A stretch of DNA of 64,000 nt from Butyricimonas sp. Marseille-P3923. GTDB taxonomy: Bacteria; Bacteroidota; Bacteroidia; Bacteroidales; Marinifilaceae. The DNA is taken from assembly GCF_900184685.1 (NCBI RefSeq), contig NZ_FXXL01000007.1:868001-932000 (forward strand), in the 5' to 3' direction. The notes under the pieces are model-generated. The model was not told the origin of the DNA, did not search any database, and saw only the letters and a program-made list of their open reading frames with translations. Shown piece by piece: positions 51,410-60,184 of this stretch (the first letter of the stretch is position 1; each line of letters begins with the position of its first letter). The position numbers were made by a program, and so were the translations under genes.

Positions 51410-53083
51410 ATGAAAAATTACAACCAATGTGAATGTGGACTTGTATATAACGAGTTTTCCATTATATTGATCCAGACCTTTACCTCTCCCGGGATCGAAA
51501 TTCCCGATTCGGAGAAGCCTGAAGTCAAGTCTTTTATTAAAAAGGACAACGAGGGAAACTTTGACAATCAACTATTTACCAATACCTGCCCGCGCCACCC
51601 GTGGGACGAGGGTACACCCCACGATCGAATGCGCACGGGTCCCAAGATCGAACGCTATCGCTTGAAAGGTTTTGATATCTGTATCGATATCGGGGGATTG
51701 ACACCCGCACGCTTGTGGGGACACGTGCATGTGCGGGCTACCGTCTTTTTCAACAAAACGGTAGAGATATCCTATCGCATTATCGTGACGAAAACGGGAA
51801 GAATCAACGGTTCCAAATTCTGTCAAACGGATGTTCCTTTCAACACCGATCAATTGATCGCCGTGGCAGGTATCGTGCAGCACGTGGAACACTGGGTGTA
51901 CAACAAGAAATTGAAAGGACAGGAAATAGACGGTTCCTTGAAGATAGTCACCATCAGCGATCTACATCTGGACGAACGGTCAAACTTCCACCCGACAACC
52001 GTGAGGACAAAGGGAATTACCTTCGAGGAAGTGCAACGACGTTACCGCTATTTCTTTGACAGGCAACCGTGTAAAGACCACGACAAACCTAAGGAAGAGA
52101 AAGAATTCGAATACGGTGATCATAATTACATATTCCTCGACATCTGGGAATCCATTGGTCACTCCGGTCGTATCCGTTTCGACAGGATGCGAGAGGATCA
52201 GGTCATCGAACACATCGAACAATGTCACAAAGCGGAACTCGTGGGTTTAATGACGCTCTACCCGGAAGAATGGCCGTATCGCATGGACTCCAGTTACGAA
52301 GACGTGTGCGGCAAGAATATTGCCATTGACACGGACGATCTCGTGCTCGCGAACGAAACCATGAGCCTCGTGGTCGGCACGTACGGCAACCGGGGCAAAG
52401 AGGCTCCCACCGACTGGAAAAAGCATCTCGCCCGCCGGGACCGTTATCACGTCAGTTGGCCGGAATACCTCGTGTTGGTCGAAATCCTGCTGGCAAAGAA
52501 ACACACGATCAATTACGTCCTCAACAAATACATCTTCAACTCCCGTCAAGCCATCAGGGAAAACAGTAGGACGGACTCCAAAGACGGACAACAGGGCTTC
52601 ACCATTATCAATGACAAGATTCTGGACATGATCGAGCAAAACGCCCGCTTGAGTATCAGCCTGTCGGATATCATCCTGCAACTTGATTCGGTGCGTTACC
52701 TTCGCTACATGTCGCACAAGCACATGTACCATGAAACCAGTCGTCGATTGCGTATCGAGGATGACGAACGCCAATTAAAGGAAATTACCGAGCGGGTAGA
52801 CAAATCCCTCACGAACGCCAACAATATCGCCGACCTCAAAGAAGCGAACAGCACGAAGAACATCCTTCTCTTTATCTCCATCGCCTCGCTTTTCGGCGTG
52901 TTGCTGGAAGGGAACGGGGAAGCACCCGTGTTCTCGATGATATCCAAGGAGTTCGGCGTATTTACCGCCGTGCTTCTCGTGATAATCACGTCTATCGGAA
53001 TCTATTTCAGTATGAAAGTATTGCTCCGGGTAATTATCCATTATTTAAGAAAGAAACGTATAAGTAAGAAATCAAGAAACTAA
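51410..53083 (+). CDS. Uncharacterised protein with coiled coil and two C-terminal TM helices
   Basis: A 557-residue protein with no signal peptide. The first 330 residues form a soluble domain with many short strands (FSIILIQTF, YRLKGFDICIDIGG, WGHVHVRATVFFNKTVEISYRIIVT, GSLKIVTISDLHLDERS). A helical region follows (ILLAKKHTINYVLNKYIFNSRQAI; DKILDMIEQNARLSISLSDIILQL), then a coiled coil (RRLRIEDDERQLKEITERVDKSL). It ends with two TM helices (NILLFISIASLFGVLLEG; FGVFTAVLLVIITSIGIYFSMKVLL). This layout resembles CorA-like channels or membrane-tethered sensors, but no signature (such as GMN) is present. Function unknown. Confidence 0.55.
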   Translation: MKNYNQCECGLVYNEFSIILIQTFTSPGIEIPDSEKPEVKSFIKKDNEGNFDNQLFTNTCPRHPWDEGTPHDRMRTGPKIERYRLKGFDICIDIGGLTPARLWGHVHVRATVFFNKTVEISYRIIVTKTGRINGSKFCQTDVPFNTDQLIAVAGIVQHVEHWVYNKKLKGQEIDGSLKIVTISDLHLDERSNFHPTTVRTKGITFEEVQRRYRYFFDRQPCKDHDKPKEEKEFEYGDHNYIFLDIWESIGHSGRIRFDRMREDQVIEHIEQCHKAELVGLMTLYPEEWPYRMDSSYEDVCGKNIAIDTDDLVLANETMSLVVGTYGNRGKEAPTDWKKHLARRDRYHVSWPEYLVLVEILLAKKHTINYVLNKYIFNSRQAIRENSRTDSKDGQQGFTIINDKILDMIEQNARLSISLSDIILQLDSVRYLRYMSHKHMYHETSRRLRIEDDERQLKEITERVDKSLTNANNIADLKEANSTKNILLFISIASLFGVLLEGNGEAPVFSMISKEFGVFTAVLLVIITSIGIYFSMKVLLRVIIHYLRKKRISKKSRN

Positions 53084-53094
53084 ACACATCGTAT

Positions 53095-53577
53095 ATGATA
53101 AAAACGTACTCCACAGATTACAGGACACGCCTTTGCGAATTTTTTTCCCGTGTTATCGAGAATCACAAGGCTTATATCTCGCATGGTGAGTTACAAATGG
53201 GCGTCGCGCTCGACAGCAACGAGTTGGCACCGGATTACAAGGAAATGTGGCTAAAATACCTCGACCGCCAAGTCGCGGATCCCGCCAACACGTTATTACT
53301 CTACTTGGAAGATGAAGATATTATCGGTTTTGTCCTCTTCGGTATCACGGACGACGGCGCATTTCCTTACGGTGTGATTTTCGACCTCAGTGTCGATCCC
53401 GCGTACAGGGGAAAACGTATCGGTCAACAACTCCTGCAAGAAGCGACGGAGAACTTTAAAGCGAAAGGCATACGGGATTGCTATCTCGAATCGGGAGTGA
53501 ATAACCACTCCGCCCACCGCTTTTTCGAGCATCACGGGTTTAAACAAGTTTCCGATATCTTCCGGTTGAAGTTGTAA
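53095..53577 (+). CDS. GNAT-family N-acetyltransferase
   Basis: A 160-residue acetyltransferase. VIFDLSVDPAYRGKRIGQQLLQEATENFKAKGI holds the acetyl-CoA-binding motif A (R/Q-x-x-G-x-G/A type: YRGKRIGQQLL), and NNHSAHRFFEHHGFKQVSDIFRL is motif B. The substrate cannot be told. It begins 11 bases after the upstream gene on the same strand, and may be co-transcribed. It ends 2 bases from the convergent methyltransferase gene. Confidence 0.87.
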   Translation: MIKTYSTDYRTRLCEFFSRVIENHKAYISHGELQMGVALDSNELAPDYKEMWLKYLDRQVADPANTLLLYLEDEDIIGFVLFGITDDGAFPYGVIFDLSVDPAYRGKRIGQQLLQEATENFKAKGIRDCYLESGVNNHSAHRFFEHHGFKQVSDIFRLKL

Positions 53578-53579
53578 AA

Positions 53580-54848
53580 TTAAACAAGCGGCTCCTTCCC
53601 GAAGTAGAAATCCCACAAGCTTTCCATGCGTTTCCCGATATGGTATGCCAGCAAGGGGGGAACAGCGTTCCCGATGATTTTATACGCCGAAGAGGGGGAT
53701 AATTTGTATTTACCCCCTCCCCCGTTAGGCACGACGAACTCGTAATCAGGGGGAAAGGTCTGTATCAACGCGCACTCGCGGGGAGTCAATCGACGCTCTT
53801 TCAAACCCGCCATCAACTCAGAATCAATGACTCCGCCATGCTCTTTCGAGAGCCGGCGGTATTCTATATTTCCATGATGCTCGGAACGGATCGTCGGGGC
53901 GATACTCGCGAGATCGACCTCTATCTGTCCTTGACAATGCCTGCCCAAGAATTTTGCCTTGGAGTAGTACATTTGCGACGGATCCGCGCTCGCTTCCGGT
54001 TCTTCCAACCCGGCAAATACATTTGCGAGAGTCTGCGGGGGCATCAGCCCCTCTCCCGCGGCACGATAACCGTGACTCGGCAAAGGGTAAGGACAGTATT
54101 CTGCCGGAATCACTTCTCCCGACAAAATCTCCCGTGCCTCCGGAGTCAATGCCGATTTACGGATACCGATAAAAATCACGCGTTCGCGGGATTGCGGCAC
54201 CCCGTAATCGGCGGCATGCAACACCCTCGGTTCCAACACCAGATACCCGTCACCATCCGCCCGCGCGAAATCGCGTTGAATAATCTCTTTCGCGTTCGCG
54301 AGGTTTACCAGTCCTTTCACGTTCTCGGCTATAAATATTTTGGGCTTCGTGATCTCGATCACTTCTTTCATCCACATGTACAACTTTCCCCGGGTTTCTT
54401 CCGAAGCGATCTCCCCGTTGATAACCTCTCCCCTGTGGTCTTTATGGGAATTGAATCCACCTCGTTTCCCCGCCAGACTGAAATCCTGACAAGGGAATCC
54501 TCCCGTGACGACATCCACCTTTTCGGGAAATACCTTTTCCCCTGCGCGGTGGCGTTTCACGAGGTCTACAACACTCTCTTGGCGGTACACTTCCGCGGAA
54601 TAACCGTATTTGGCAAAATGACGTGTCCACGCCGTCCGGGCTTCCTTCAGTATATCATTGGCGAAAACAATCCGGAAACGGGTTGATTGTAACTTTACCC
54701 ACCCGTTCCGTCCGTTCTTTTCTATAAAGTCGGGATTTATTTTTTGATTAATACTATCTCTATGAACTGAAAATCCGCCTTCCAGTCCCAAATCCATTCC
54801 CCCGCATCCAGAAAACAGCGATAATACCCGAATCATTTTAGAAGTCAT
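53580..54848 (-). CDS. DNA (cytosine-5-)-methyltransferase, orphan
   Basis: A 422-residue C5 methyltransferase. The longest frame begins at TTG; I start at ATG 54848. Motif I VLSLFSGCGGMDLG, motif IV GGFPCQDFS (catalytic Cys about residue 120), motif VI ENVKG, motif VIII PQSRERV, and motif X KIIGNAVPP are all present. The variable region (about 240-350) carries the target recognition domain; the site is unknown. No restriction enzyme gene is adjacent, so it may be a solitary epigenetic enzyme or the remnant of a type II system. The nearby genes are housekeeping-like. Confidence 0.93.
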   Translation of the reverse strand: MTSKMIRVLSLFSGCGGMDLGLEGGFSVHRDSINQKINPDFIEKNGRNGWVKLQSTRFRIVFANDILKEARTAWTRHFAKYGYSAEVYRQESVVDLVKRHRAGEKVFPEKVDVVTGGFPCQDFSLAGKRGGFNSHKDHRGEVINGEIASEETRGKLYMWMKEVIEITKPKIFIAENVKGLVNLANAKEIIQRDFARADGDGYLVLEPRVLHAADYGVPQSRERVIFIGIRKSALTPEAREILSGEVIPAEYCPYPLPSHGYRAAGEGLMPPQTLANVFAGLEEPEASADPSQMYYSKAKFLGRHCQGQIEVDLASIAPTIRSEHHGNIEYRRLSKEHGGVIDSELMAGLKERRLTPRECALIQTFPPDYEFVVPNGGGGKYKLSPSSAYKIIGNAVPPLLAYHIGKRMESLWDFYFGKEPLV

Positions 54849-54973
54849 CAATTGTTATTTTATTCATTTTCCGTCCCTACAAAAATAACAATAATCATCG
54901 GGTTATCGACACTCTTGTGAAAAATTAAGTACCATGTCTACCGGATCGTGTACCGGTTGTTCCTTGTTCCCCG

Positions 54974-55132
54974 TCACAAACCGAGTATTCTCACGGTAGT
55001 GAAGGACTCGTACGCCAGATGATCAAAATAATGAATGATCTCTGCTATCCCTATCCAAGTGTATACGACGATGCTCGTGATTACAACTAGTAGAAGGGCT
55101 ACGATTACCATTTGATTCCATTTAGCTTTCAT
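54974..55132 (-). CDS. Small membrane protein (52 aa)
   Basis: A 52-codon frame: MKAKWNQMVIVALLLVVITSIVVYTWIGIAEIIHYFD, then HLAYESFTTVRILGL. It has one TM helix and a short periplasmic tail with aromatic residues. The lysines at the start agree with an N-in orientation. No family recognised. It lies between the methyltransferase and the ECF sigma gene, in a region otherwise non-coding. Confidence 0.45.
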   Translation of the reverse strand: MKAKWNQMVIVALLLVVITSIVVYTWIGIAEIIHYFDHLAYESFTTVRILGL

Positions 55133-55281
55133 TCCGTCTTCATTTTAAAGTTACTAACTCAAACCAAACTCTCTTCCCTCATCTCTATCATCGTTCACTG
55201 TAAATATATAACATTATTTTTTATTTTCCAAACGAATCGTTAGAAAAATCTTAAATTTAACACTTTGTTTGCCGCGGCTCT

Positions 55282-55839
55282 TCAAAGGTCGAGTTCTCTC
55301 CCGCGATGCATAAGGCGATCACGAAGATATTTGATGCTTTTGTTCTTTTGGACTTTCACCGTGTTTACGCTGATACCTAGTTTCTCGGCAATCTCTTTAC
55401 CGGAAAAACCGCTTATACTCAACTTGATAATCTGTTTTCTCATTCGGGGTAAATCACCGATATGCATGTAGAGCAGGCGTACTATTTCTTCCTGTACCGT
55501 ATCCAGAAGGAAATCCGCGGCAAAATCCTCCTCTTCTTTTTCTTTGTCAATCTTATCCAGTATGGCGGCTCTTTTCTTCTTGTTGCGGATGTATAACAAT
55601 GAATTGTGATACAGAGATTTGTACAGGTATCCCATTAGTTCTTTCGAGGAAGCGAATTGCACATTGGAATGCCAGAGATTCACTAACAGATCCTGCACGA
55701 TATCTTTCGCACAATCCATATCCTTGACGATCGATTCGACGTAAACGCACATCGCAGCATAGCAAGAATTGTAAAGTTGTTCCCAACATCTTTCGTCCTT
55801 GCCGTTTATCCCCGGTAAAATAGATTCAAGGTTTACCAT
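55282..55839 (-). CDS. ECF-type RNA polymerase sigma factor
   Basis: A 185-residue sigma-70 family protein; I start at ATG (55839) since the longer frame opens with TTG. Region 2 is YVESIVKDMDCAKDIVQDLLVNLWHSN, with GYLYKSLYHNSLLYIRNKKKR ending it. Region 4 is LPRMRKQIIKLSISGFSGKEIAEKLGISVNTVKVQKNKSIKYLRDRL, an HTH. It is the class that works with FecR anti-sigma factors and STN-containing TonB receptors in Bacteroidetes. It stands downstream of, not before, the FecR/SusC genes in this window, so pairing with that operon is not certain. Confidence 0.88.
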   Translation of the reverse strand: MVNLESILPGINGKDERCWEQLYNSCYAAMCVYVESIVKDMDCAKDIVQDLLVNLWHSNVQFASSKELMGYLYKSLYHNSLLYIRNKKKRAAILDKIDKEKEEEDFAADFLLDTVQEEIVRLLYMHIGDLPRMRKQIIKLSISGFSGKEIAEKLGISVNTVKVQKNKSIKYLRDRLMHRGRELDL

Positions 55840-55901
55840 CTTTATTCTTGTTAAACTTCTCAGTTTTTCATAAAGTGTAAACAATCAATTGAAGACATAA
55901 T

Positions 55902-55921
55902 GACAGTACCGGGGAACTGTC
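55902..55921. promoter_or_regulatory. Inverted repeat GACAGT-N8-ACTGTC upstream of the sigma gene
   Basis: Six-base arms with eight bases between, 63 bases before the sigma factor ATG. It could be an operator; the bound regulator is unknown. Confidence 0.35.
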
Positions 55922-56192
55922 CGGTTGCAAAGCGCCGTACTTATTCCCTGCAAAATCTACCGGATAAATGCCGACAGATATTTTGATTCAGACTCTAATT
56001 TTTCCCTTGTCCCGTACTACTCGTTTGTCACAATTTGTTTGTTTATTACAGTTAGCTTCACTTACAATGCCACATCTCACGCTCATCCGTACTATAAATA
56101 CATGAAACGAGGTTTGGTATTACTCTAAAAGCTGAATTTTTTCAATTTACATGATTTATGACAGAAAAGTTTTCCAGAACAAGCCTGTATTT

Positions 56193-56224
56193 CAGCACCT
56201 CCTCTGTTTATAGAGGAGGTGCTG
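56193..56224. terminator. Strong hairpin downstream of the SusC/D-type operon
   Basis: CAGCACCTCCTCT and AGAGGAGGTGCTG form a perfect 13-bp stem with a 6-base loop, 54 bases after the last stop of the minus-strand operon. The T-run is weak. Confidence 0.65.
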
Positions 56225-56277
56225 GCAAAGCCGATGAAGAAATTTATTGAATCGGCAATCACTAACTCACAGAACTA

Positions 56278-57960
56278 TTAAATTGCATTATGAGCGGATC
56301 CGTTATAACGAAGATCCACGATTTTGCCAAAACTGGCAGTTGATTGCCATTTGGGAGTTATTCCCGTCGCGAAATGAGAATTATTCACGTTAAACATATA
56401 AATCTCCCCTGTTTCCAAAGCGACAGTCAAATCCATCCCGTTGCTACTTGAACCGCTGCCCGAATCCGTCGAGGTTATCTTCACGATTTTCTTCCCCCCG
56501 AAATCAAACAATTTCATCGGATCGGTTCCTCCCGTCCCCCTGAATATATACCCCCACAATTCACCGTTATTCGCCCCGCTACTGAAGAAAAAGAACCCCA
56601 AATCCCCGTGAGGACCGACAAAATACTCGCTGTCGCTGTTGATCCTGTTCTGGAAACCGACAGGAAATGCCCTCTCTATCTTCGGGTACGCTCTCAATTC
56701 CCAAGTTTCGTCGTCCATACCCAACCTGAACGTGTGGATACAATACAACCCCTCCGTGTCACTTCCGCTCCTGTTATCCTTGTAAAACATAAACATATCC
56801 GAACTCGTGGACGTACCCCATTCCGTCTGGAAACTTCCCACGTACGAGCCGGCGTAAAGAATATCCACGTCTTTCAAATTCTCCATGGCGAGCGTGACAC
56901 CCTCGGCAGGTTCCGTCTGCACGATACTGATAGCGTTGGCATCCCCCCAGTTCCCGGTATATTCCAGCGAATTGTCATTCGCGATATACAAAAGACGGTG
57001 ATGTAAACCGTCAATAGCGAAAGTACCCGTGATACCCATATCCTGATACGACATACGCACCAGACGATCTATCTTCATTCCTCCCTCTATCGTTACCGGG
57101 ATATCGATATATTTACCGGCAAACCAAACATCCAGATGTTCCACCGCTTTCAGGTACAAATCCCCGTTCGTCGCCAATAAAACATGGCATTTAGAATTCG
57201 CCACGGCATCCTTGAAAGTCACGTTCGGCAGCACCCCGTTTATAAAATCGTCTTTCAAGTCCAAAGTCTTCTTGTAATCCCGATTACTCACGTACACCGG
57301 ACCCACTCCCCCGTTCTGGAGAATCAATATCATCCCGGGCGAGGAAGAACTGCCGCTCTGCAACCAGTGGTTCATCACCTTCACGGGCGAACCGCCTAAT
57401 TCCTCCCCGGCATTCTGGCTCGTGTAATAATCCTTCAATTCCCGGAAACGGTACACGTAACTACCGTCTTCCCAGTTACTCATGTTCTCCAGAATGGAGA
57501 GGCAAGCCTTCCCGTCTATTTCCGACAATACCATCCACGACTCCGACATCGAATCGTTGTCCGTCGGCCACATGCTGAATCCCCGGTCGGCAAGCTGGTA
57601 ACCCGTAATCGTGTCCGTAATAAACAAGTACACCGTCATGAAACCACCCATATCCGTTTTCCATTCCAGCTCTCTACCAAACCCAAGCGATTTCACCTCC
57701 TTCGTCACCCCATTCTCCACTATCCATTCAAACGTCAATGACAACGCCGTGGAATCCCCCGCGTATTCCAGTACCGGGGAAGCCTTAATCACATCCCCCA
57801 CCGTCAATGCGTAAAAGCTACCCAATTCATCCTCGTTCGTGATGTATTCCACCACGGACACCGTCGGCATTTCCGAGTAGTCGTAATTCCCCTTATCCTC
57901 GAAACACCCGCAAAGAAGAATCGCCACAAACACACCCCATATATAATTCTGTATCTTCAT
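56278..57960 (-). CDS. PKD-like family lipoprotein
   Basis: A 560-residue lipoprotein; I start at ATG (57960) giving MKIQNYIWGVFVAILLCGC, with lipobox LLCGC. The mature start FEDKGNYDYSEMPTVSV is the usual PKD-like (PKD_6 type) opening in Bacteroidetes. Next come beta-sandwich units (LTFEWIVENG; GGFMTVYLFITDTITGYQLADRGFSM) and a long beta-rich C-terminal half (MVLSEIDGKACLSIL), perhaps a propeller. It is the last gene of the operon. It is probably a surface-exposed accessory of the SusC/SusD-type transporter; ligand unknown. Confidence 0.8.
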   Translation of the reverse strand: MKIQNYIWGVFVAILLCGCFEDKGNYDYSEMPTVSVVEYITNEDELGSFYALTVGDVIKASPVLEYAGDSTALSLTFEWIVENGVTKEVKSLGFGRELEWKTDMGGFMTVYLFITDTITGYQLADRGFSMWPTDNDSMSESWMVLSEIDGKACLSILENMSNWEDGSYVYRFRELKDYYTSQNAGEELGGSPVKVMNHWLQSGSSSSPGMILILQNGGVGPVYVSNRDYKKTLDLKDDFINGVLPNVTFKDAVANSKCHVLLATNGDLYLKAVEHLDVWFAGKYIDIPVTIEGGMKIDRLVRMSYQDMGITGTFAIDGLHHRLLYIANDNSLEYTGNWGDANAISIVQTEPAEGVTLAMENLKDVDILYAGSYVGSFQTEWGTSTSSDMFMFYKDNRSGSDTEGLYCIHTFRLGMDDETWELRAYPKIERAFPVGFQNRINSDSEYFVGPHGDLGFFFFSSGANNGELWGYIFRGTGGTDPMKLFDFGGKKIVKITSTDSGSGSSSNGMDLTVALETGEIYMFNVNNSHFATGITPKWQSTASFGKIVDLRYNGSAHNAI

Positions 57961-57976
57961 AACATTATTCAATTAA

Positions 57977-58672
57977 TTATCCAACAATGGGAACTGTCAT
58001 TTCCACGTCACCGTCCATCACCGGAGTTCCGGCATTTTTCATCTCTACCAGATGATACTTCAACCTTAACGAGTAATACCTCAACTCCGTCGGTCCCATG
58101 CCACTCATGTCACTGATGCCGGTAACCTCTATAAACTTGGCATATTTAGCGTCACTGTACTCTCCCAAGTAATACCTCACGATATCGCTCGTCCACCACG
58201 AGGGAGCTATCGCCATGGAAGTAAATATCATTCGCTGGCTTCTGGCATTGCCCGCCGGTCCCAAGGCAAAATCTCTCGTCGGCGTCAACTTCAACACCAC
58301 CCGAACCATCTCGTTTTCCAGCTTCGCCGTTTTAATCAACTTCACCACGAGCGTATCCTTCTCTTTGCCGGCTTCCCACGTCTGTTCCGGTTCATAATCG
58401 AAATCGGCACCCTTCACTGCCGTTGTCAAACTCTCGTCAACATCCACGCGATAAGTCATATTTTCCCCCGCGGGTATCCCGGCAAACGCCAGTTCCAACT
58501 TGACCTCGTGAGTATCCTCGCCCGGGTAAAAGAAAAACGATTCGGTAATACTGTCCGCGGTTATCCCCCTCGTGAAATACAAGAATCTATCTGAATCGTA
58601 AGTCGTGAATTTATCCTCGGAACAAGCCCAAAGAAAAGCCGCGAACACCGGTATAAAAATTACATATCTCAT
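57977..58672 (-). CDS. DUF4843 domain lipoprotein
   Basis: A 231-residue lipoprotein. The signal peptide (MRYVIFIPVFAAFLWAC) ends in lipobox LWAC, and the following SEDKFTTYDSDRFLYF is the typical DUF4843 opening. The rest is beta-rich and Ca-binding-like (VDVDESLTTAVKGADFDYEP). In Bacteroidetes this family sits between SusD and PKD-like genes, as here, and is taken to be a surface component. The spacing is 25 bases to SusD and 16 to the PKD-like gene, so the operon is tight. Confidence 0.82.
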   Translation of the reverse strand: MRYVIFIPVFAAFLWACSEDKFTTYDSDRFLYFTRGITADSITESFFFYPGEDTHEVKLELAFAGIPAGENMTYRVDVDESLTTAVKGADFDYEPEQTWEAGKEKDTLVVKLIKTAKLENEMVRVVLKLTPTRDFALGPAGNARSQRMIFTSMAIAPSWWTSDIVRYYLGEYSDAKYAKFIEVTGISDMSGMGPTELRYYSLRLKYHLVEMKNAGTPVMDGDVEMTVPIVG

Positions 58673-58697
58673 TTCTACCTATTTAAAATTAACAGAC

Positions 58698-60164
58698 TTA
58701 AAAAGCACTCTCCTCGCTCTTCGGCACAGGCAAATAATTATTATTCCTGAAGTCAATATTCTGGTTACCGTCAAACACCGGAAGATTCAGGCGCTTGAAC
58801 ATGTAGAACGATTGCCCTTCCGCGATAAACTCTTTCCGGGCATCCGTCAGCATCGCTTGCACGTATCCCGCTTCCGTCGTGATAGTGTTCAAATCGTCGG
58901 TAGCGATATCACCGCGCGCGCTTCTCACCGTCCGCAGCAATTCCACCGCCTCGTCCACCCTCCCCACGGAAGCCAGATATTCACCTTTCATGTAATACAA
59001 TTCACTCTTCCGGATCACGGGCAAATAAGCCACGTCCGAATTTGTCCTCCGGTTCTTCGCCGAAGCGTAATTCGTGCCTACCCTTATCAACAACTTCTCG
59101 AACCGACCGTCAATCTGGTTCCGGTCAGGAAACACTTGCGTTATATTCCTCAGGTAAAGAGGGCGTTCCGTCGTCAAATAAGGCGCGTAATATTCCCCCA
59201 CCTGTTTGTTATAGAGATTAAACATCACGTCGCCCAGCAACCGGCACTCCCCCTGCTCCAACCAGTCCATCATATCAAATCCCCACTGTTCCCAAGATCC
59301 CCCCATCTTCAACGTGTTCTCGATCACGTCATACGCCTTCTTCTTCTCGCCCATGTAAGCGTACACCCGCGCCAAAAGCGCGTTCACCGACACCATATTC
59401 ATGCGGGAACGCTGGTGCCCGAAAAACTCCGCGTACTCGCTCTCTTCATCCCAACCGCTCCAGAACCCGGACATAACCCTCCACATCCAGATCACATCCC
59501 CGCCCAGATTCTCGTAGTAAGTAACCACGGAATCCCATTGTACCATAAGCGAATGTGCTTCCAGTAAATCGCGTTCCACGTTCTCCAGCACCTGCTTCAC
59601 CGTCATCTTGTTATTAATCACCGACTCCGAATCCTTCACGTAAGGAATCCACGTCCCGTTCTCGTTTTGAGCGGGAGAGGGGGCGAACAGGCGGAGCAGG
59701 TCGAAATGGATGAAAGCACGCATCGCCAAAGCCTCCCCGTGTATTTTACACTTCTCCCCTTCCCCGTTCTCGAATATACTGTTCGGGGCTTTCTCCACGT
59801 GCTCGATAATATTATTGCAATCCGCGACCACTTTATACATACTCGACCAAATCCGGTCTGTCAAAGAAAGCACATCGCTGGTTTCATACAAGCGGTCGTT
59901 CACGTTCTGGTAAACCTGATCCATATTCTGCTTGACGTAATATTGTCCCAACACGTCCACCAGCCCCCACGTCAACTCCTTCCCGTACAGGCTCTCGCCG
60001 GACAGACTTTTATAAATACCGTTTACCTGCATCCTGTACCCGTTCCCGGTAGAATACAAATCATCACTGCTGATTTGAGTTTCTGGGCTTACCTCGAACC
60101 AATCGTTACAGCCGGTCATCGAGAAAGCCACCAGCAAACCCATGATATATCTTATTGTCTTCAT
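58698..60164 (-). CDS. SusD/RagB-like nutrient-binding lipoprotein
   Basis: A 488-residue lipoprotein. Signal peptide (MKTIRYIMGLLVAFSMTGC) with lipobox MTGC, then NDWFEVSPETQISSDDLYSTGNGYRMQVNGIYKSL, the N-terminal SusD-like region. The C-terminal RagB part ends ARKEFIAEGQSFYMFKRLNLP and NNYLPVPKSEESAF. TPR-like helices are expected between. It forms the lid on the TonB-dependent channel encoded just upstream. The substrate cannot be told; in this DUF4843/PKD-like arrangement a glycan is not assured, and no glycoside hydrolase is nearby. Confidence 0.9.
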   Translation of the reverse strand: MKTIRYIMGLLVAFSMTGCNDWFEVSPETQISSDDLYSTGNGYRMQVNGIYKSLSGESLYGKELTWGLVDVLGQYYVKQNMDQVYQNVNDRLYETSDVLSLTDRIWSSMYKVVADCNNIIEHVEKAPNSIFENGEGEKCKIHGEALAMRAFIHFDLLRLFAPSPAQNENGTWIPYVKDSESVINNKMTVKQVLENVERDLLEAHSLMVQWDSVVTYYENLGGDVIWMWRVMSGFWSGWDEESEYAEFFGHQRSRMNMVSVNALLARVYAYMGEKKKAYDVIENTLKMGGSWEQWGFDMMDWLEQGECRLLGDVMFNLYNKQVGEYYAPYLTTERPLYLRNITQVFPDRNQIDGRFEKLLIRVGTNYASAKNRRTNSDVAYLPVIRKSELYYMKGEYLASVGRVDEAVELLRTVRSARGDIATDDLNTITTEAGYVQAMLTDARKEFIAEGQSFYMFKRLNLPVFDGNQNIDFRNNNYLPVPKSEESAF

Positions 60165-60184
60165 ATCTTTAACTTTATCGCGTT

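Larger units (their letters stand above)
55840..56277. other. Non-coding stretch between sigma factor and SusC/D operon end
   Basis: No gene found. It contains the inverted repeat at 55902-55921, upstream of the sigma gene, and a strong hairpin at 56193-56224 near the operon end. Short frames (for example 55925-56128) do not look coding. Confidence 0.5.

Noticed and set aside
53838-54686. A 282-codon plus-strand frame opposite the methyltransferase gene
   Set aside because: No start signal or motif; it fully overlaps the C5 methyltransferase gene.
58605-59567. A 320-codon plus-strand frame opposite the SusD-like gene
   Set aside because: Same reason: biased composition and complete overlap with a gene having strong family signatures.
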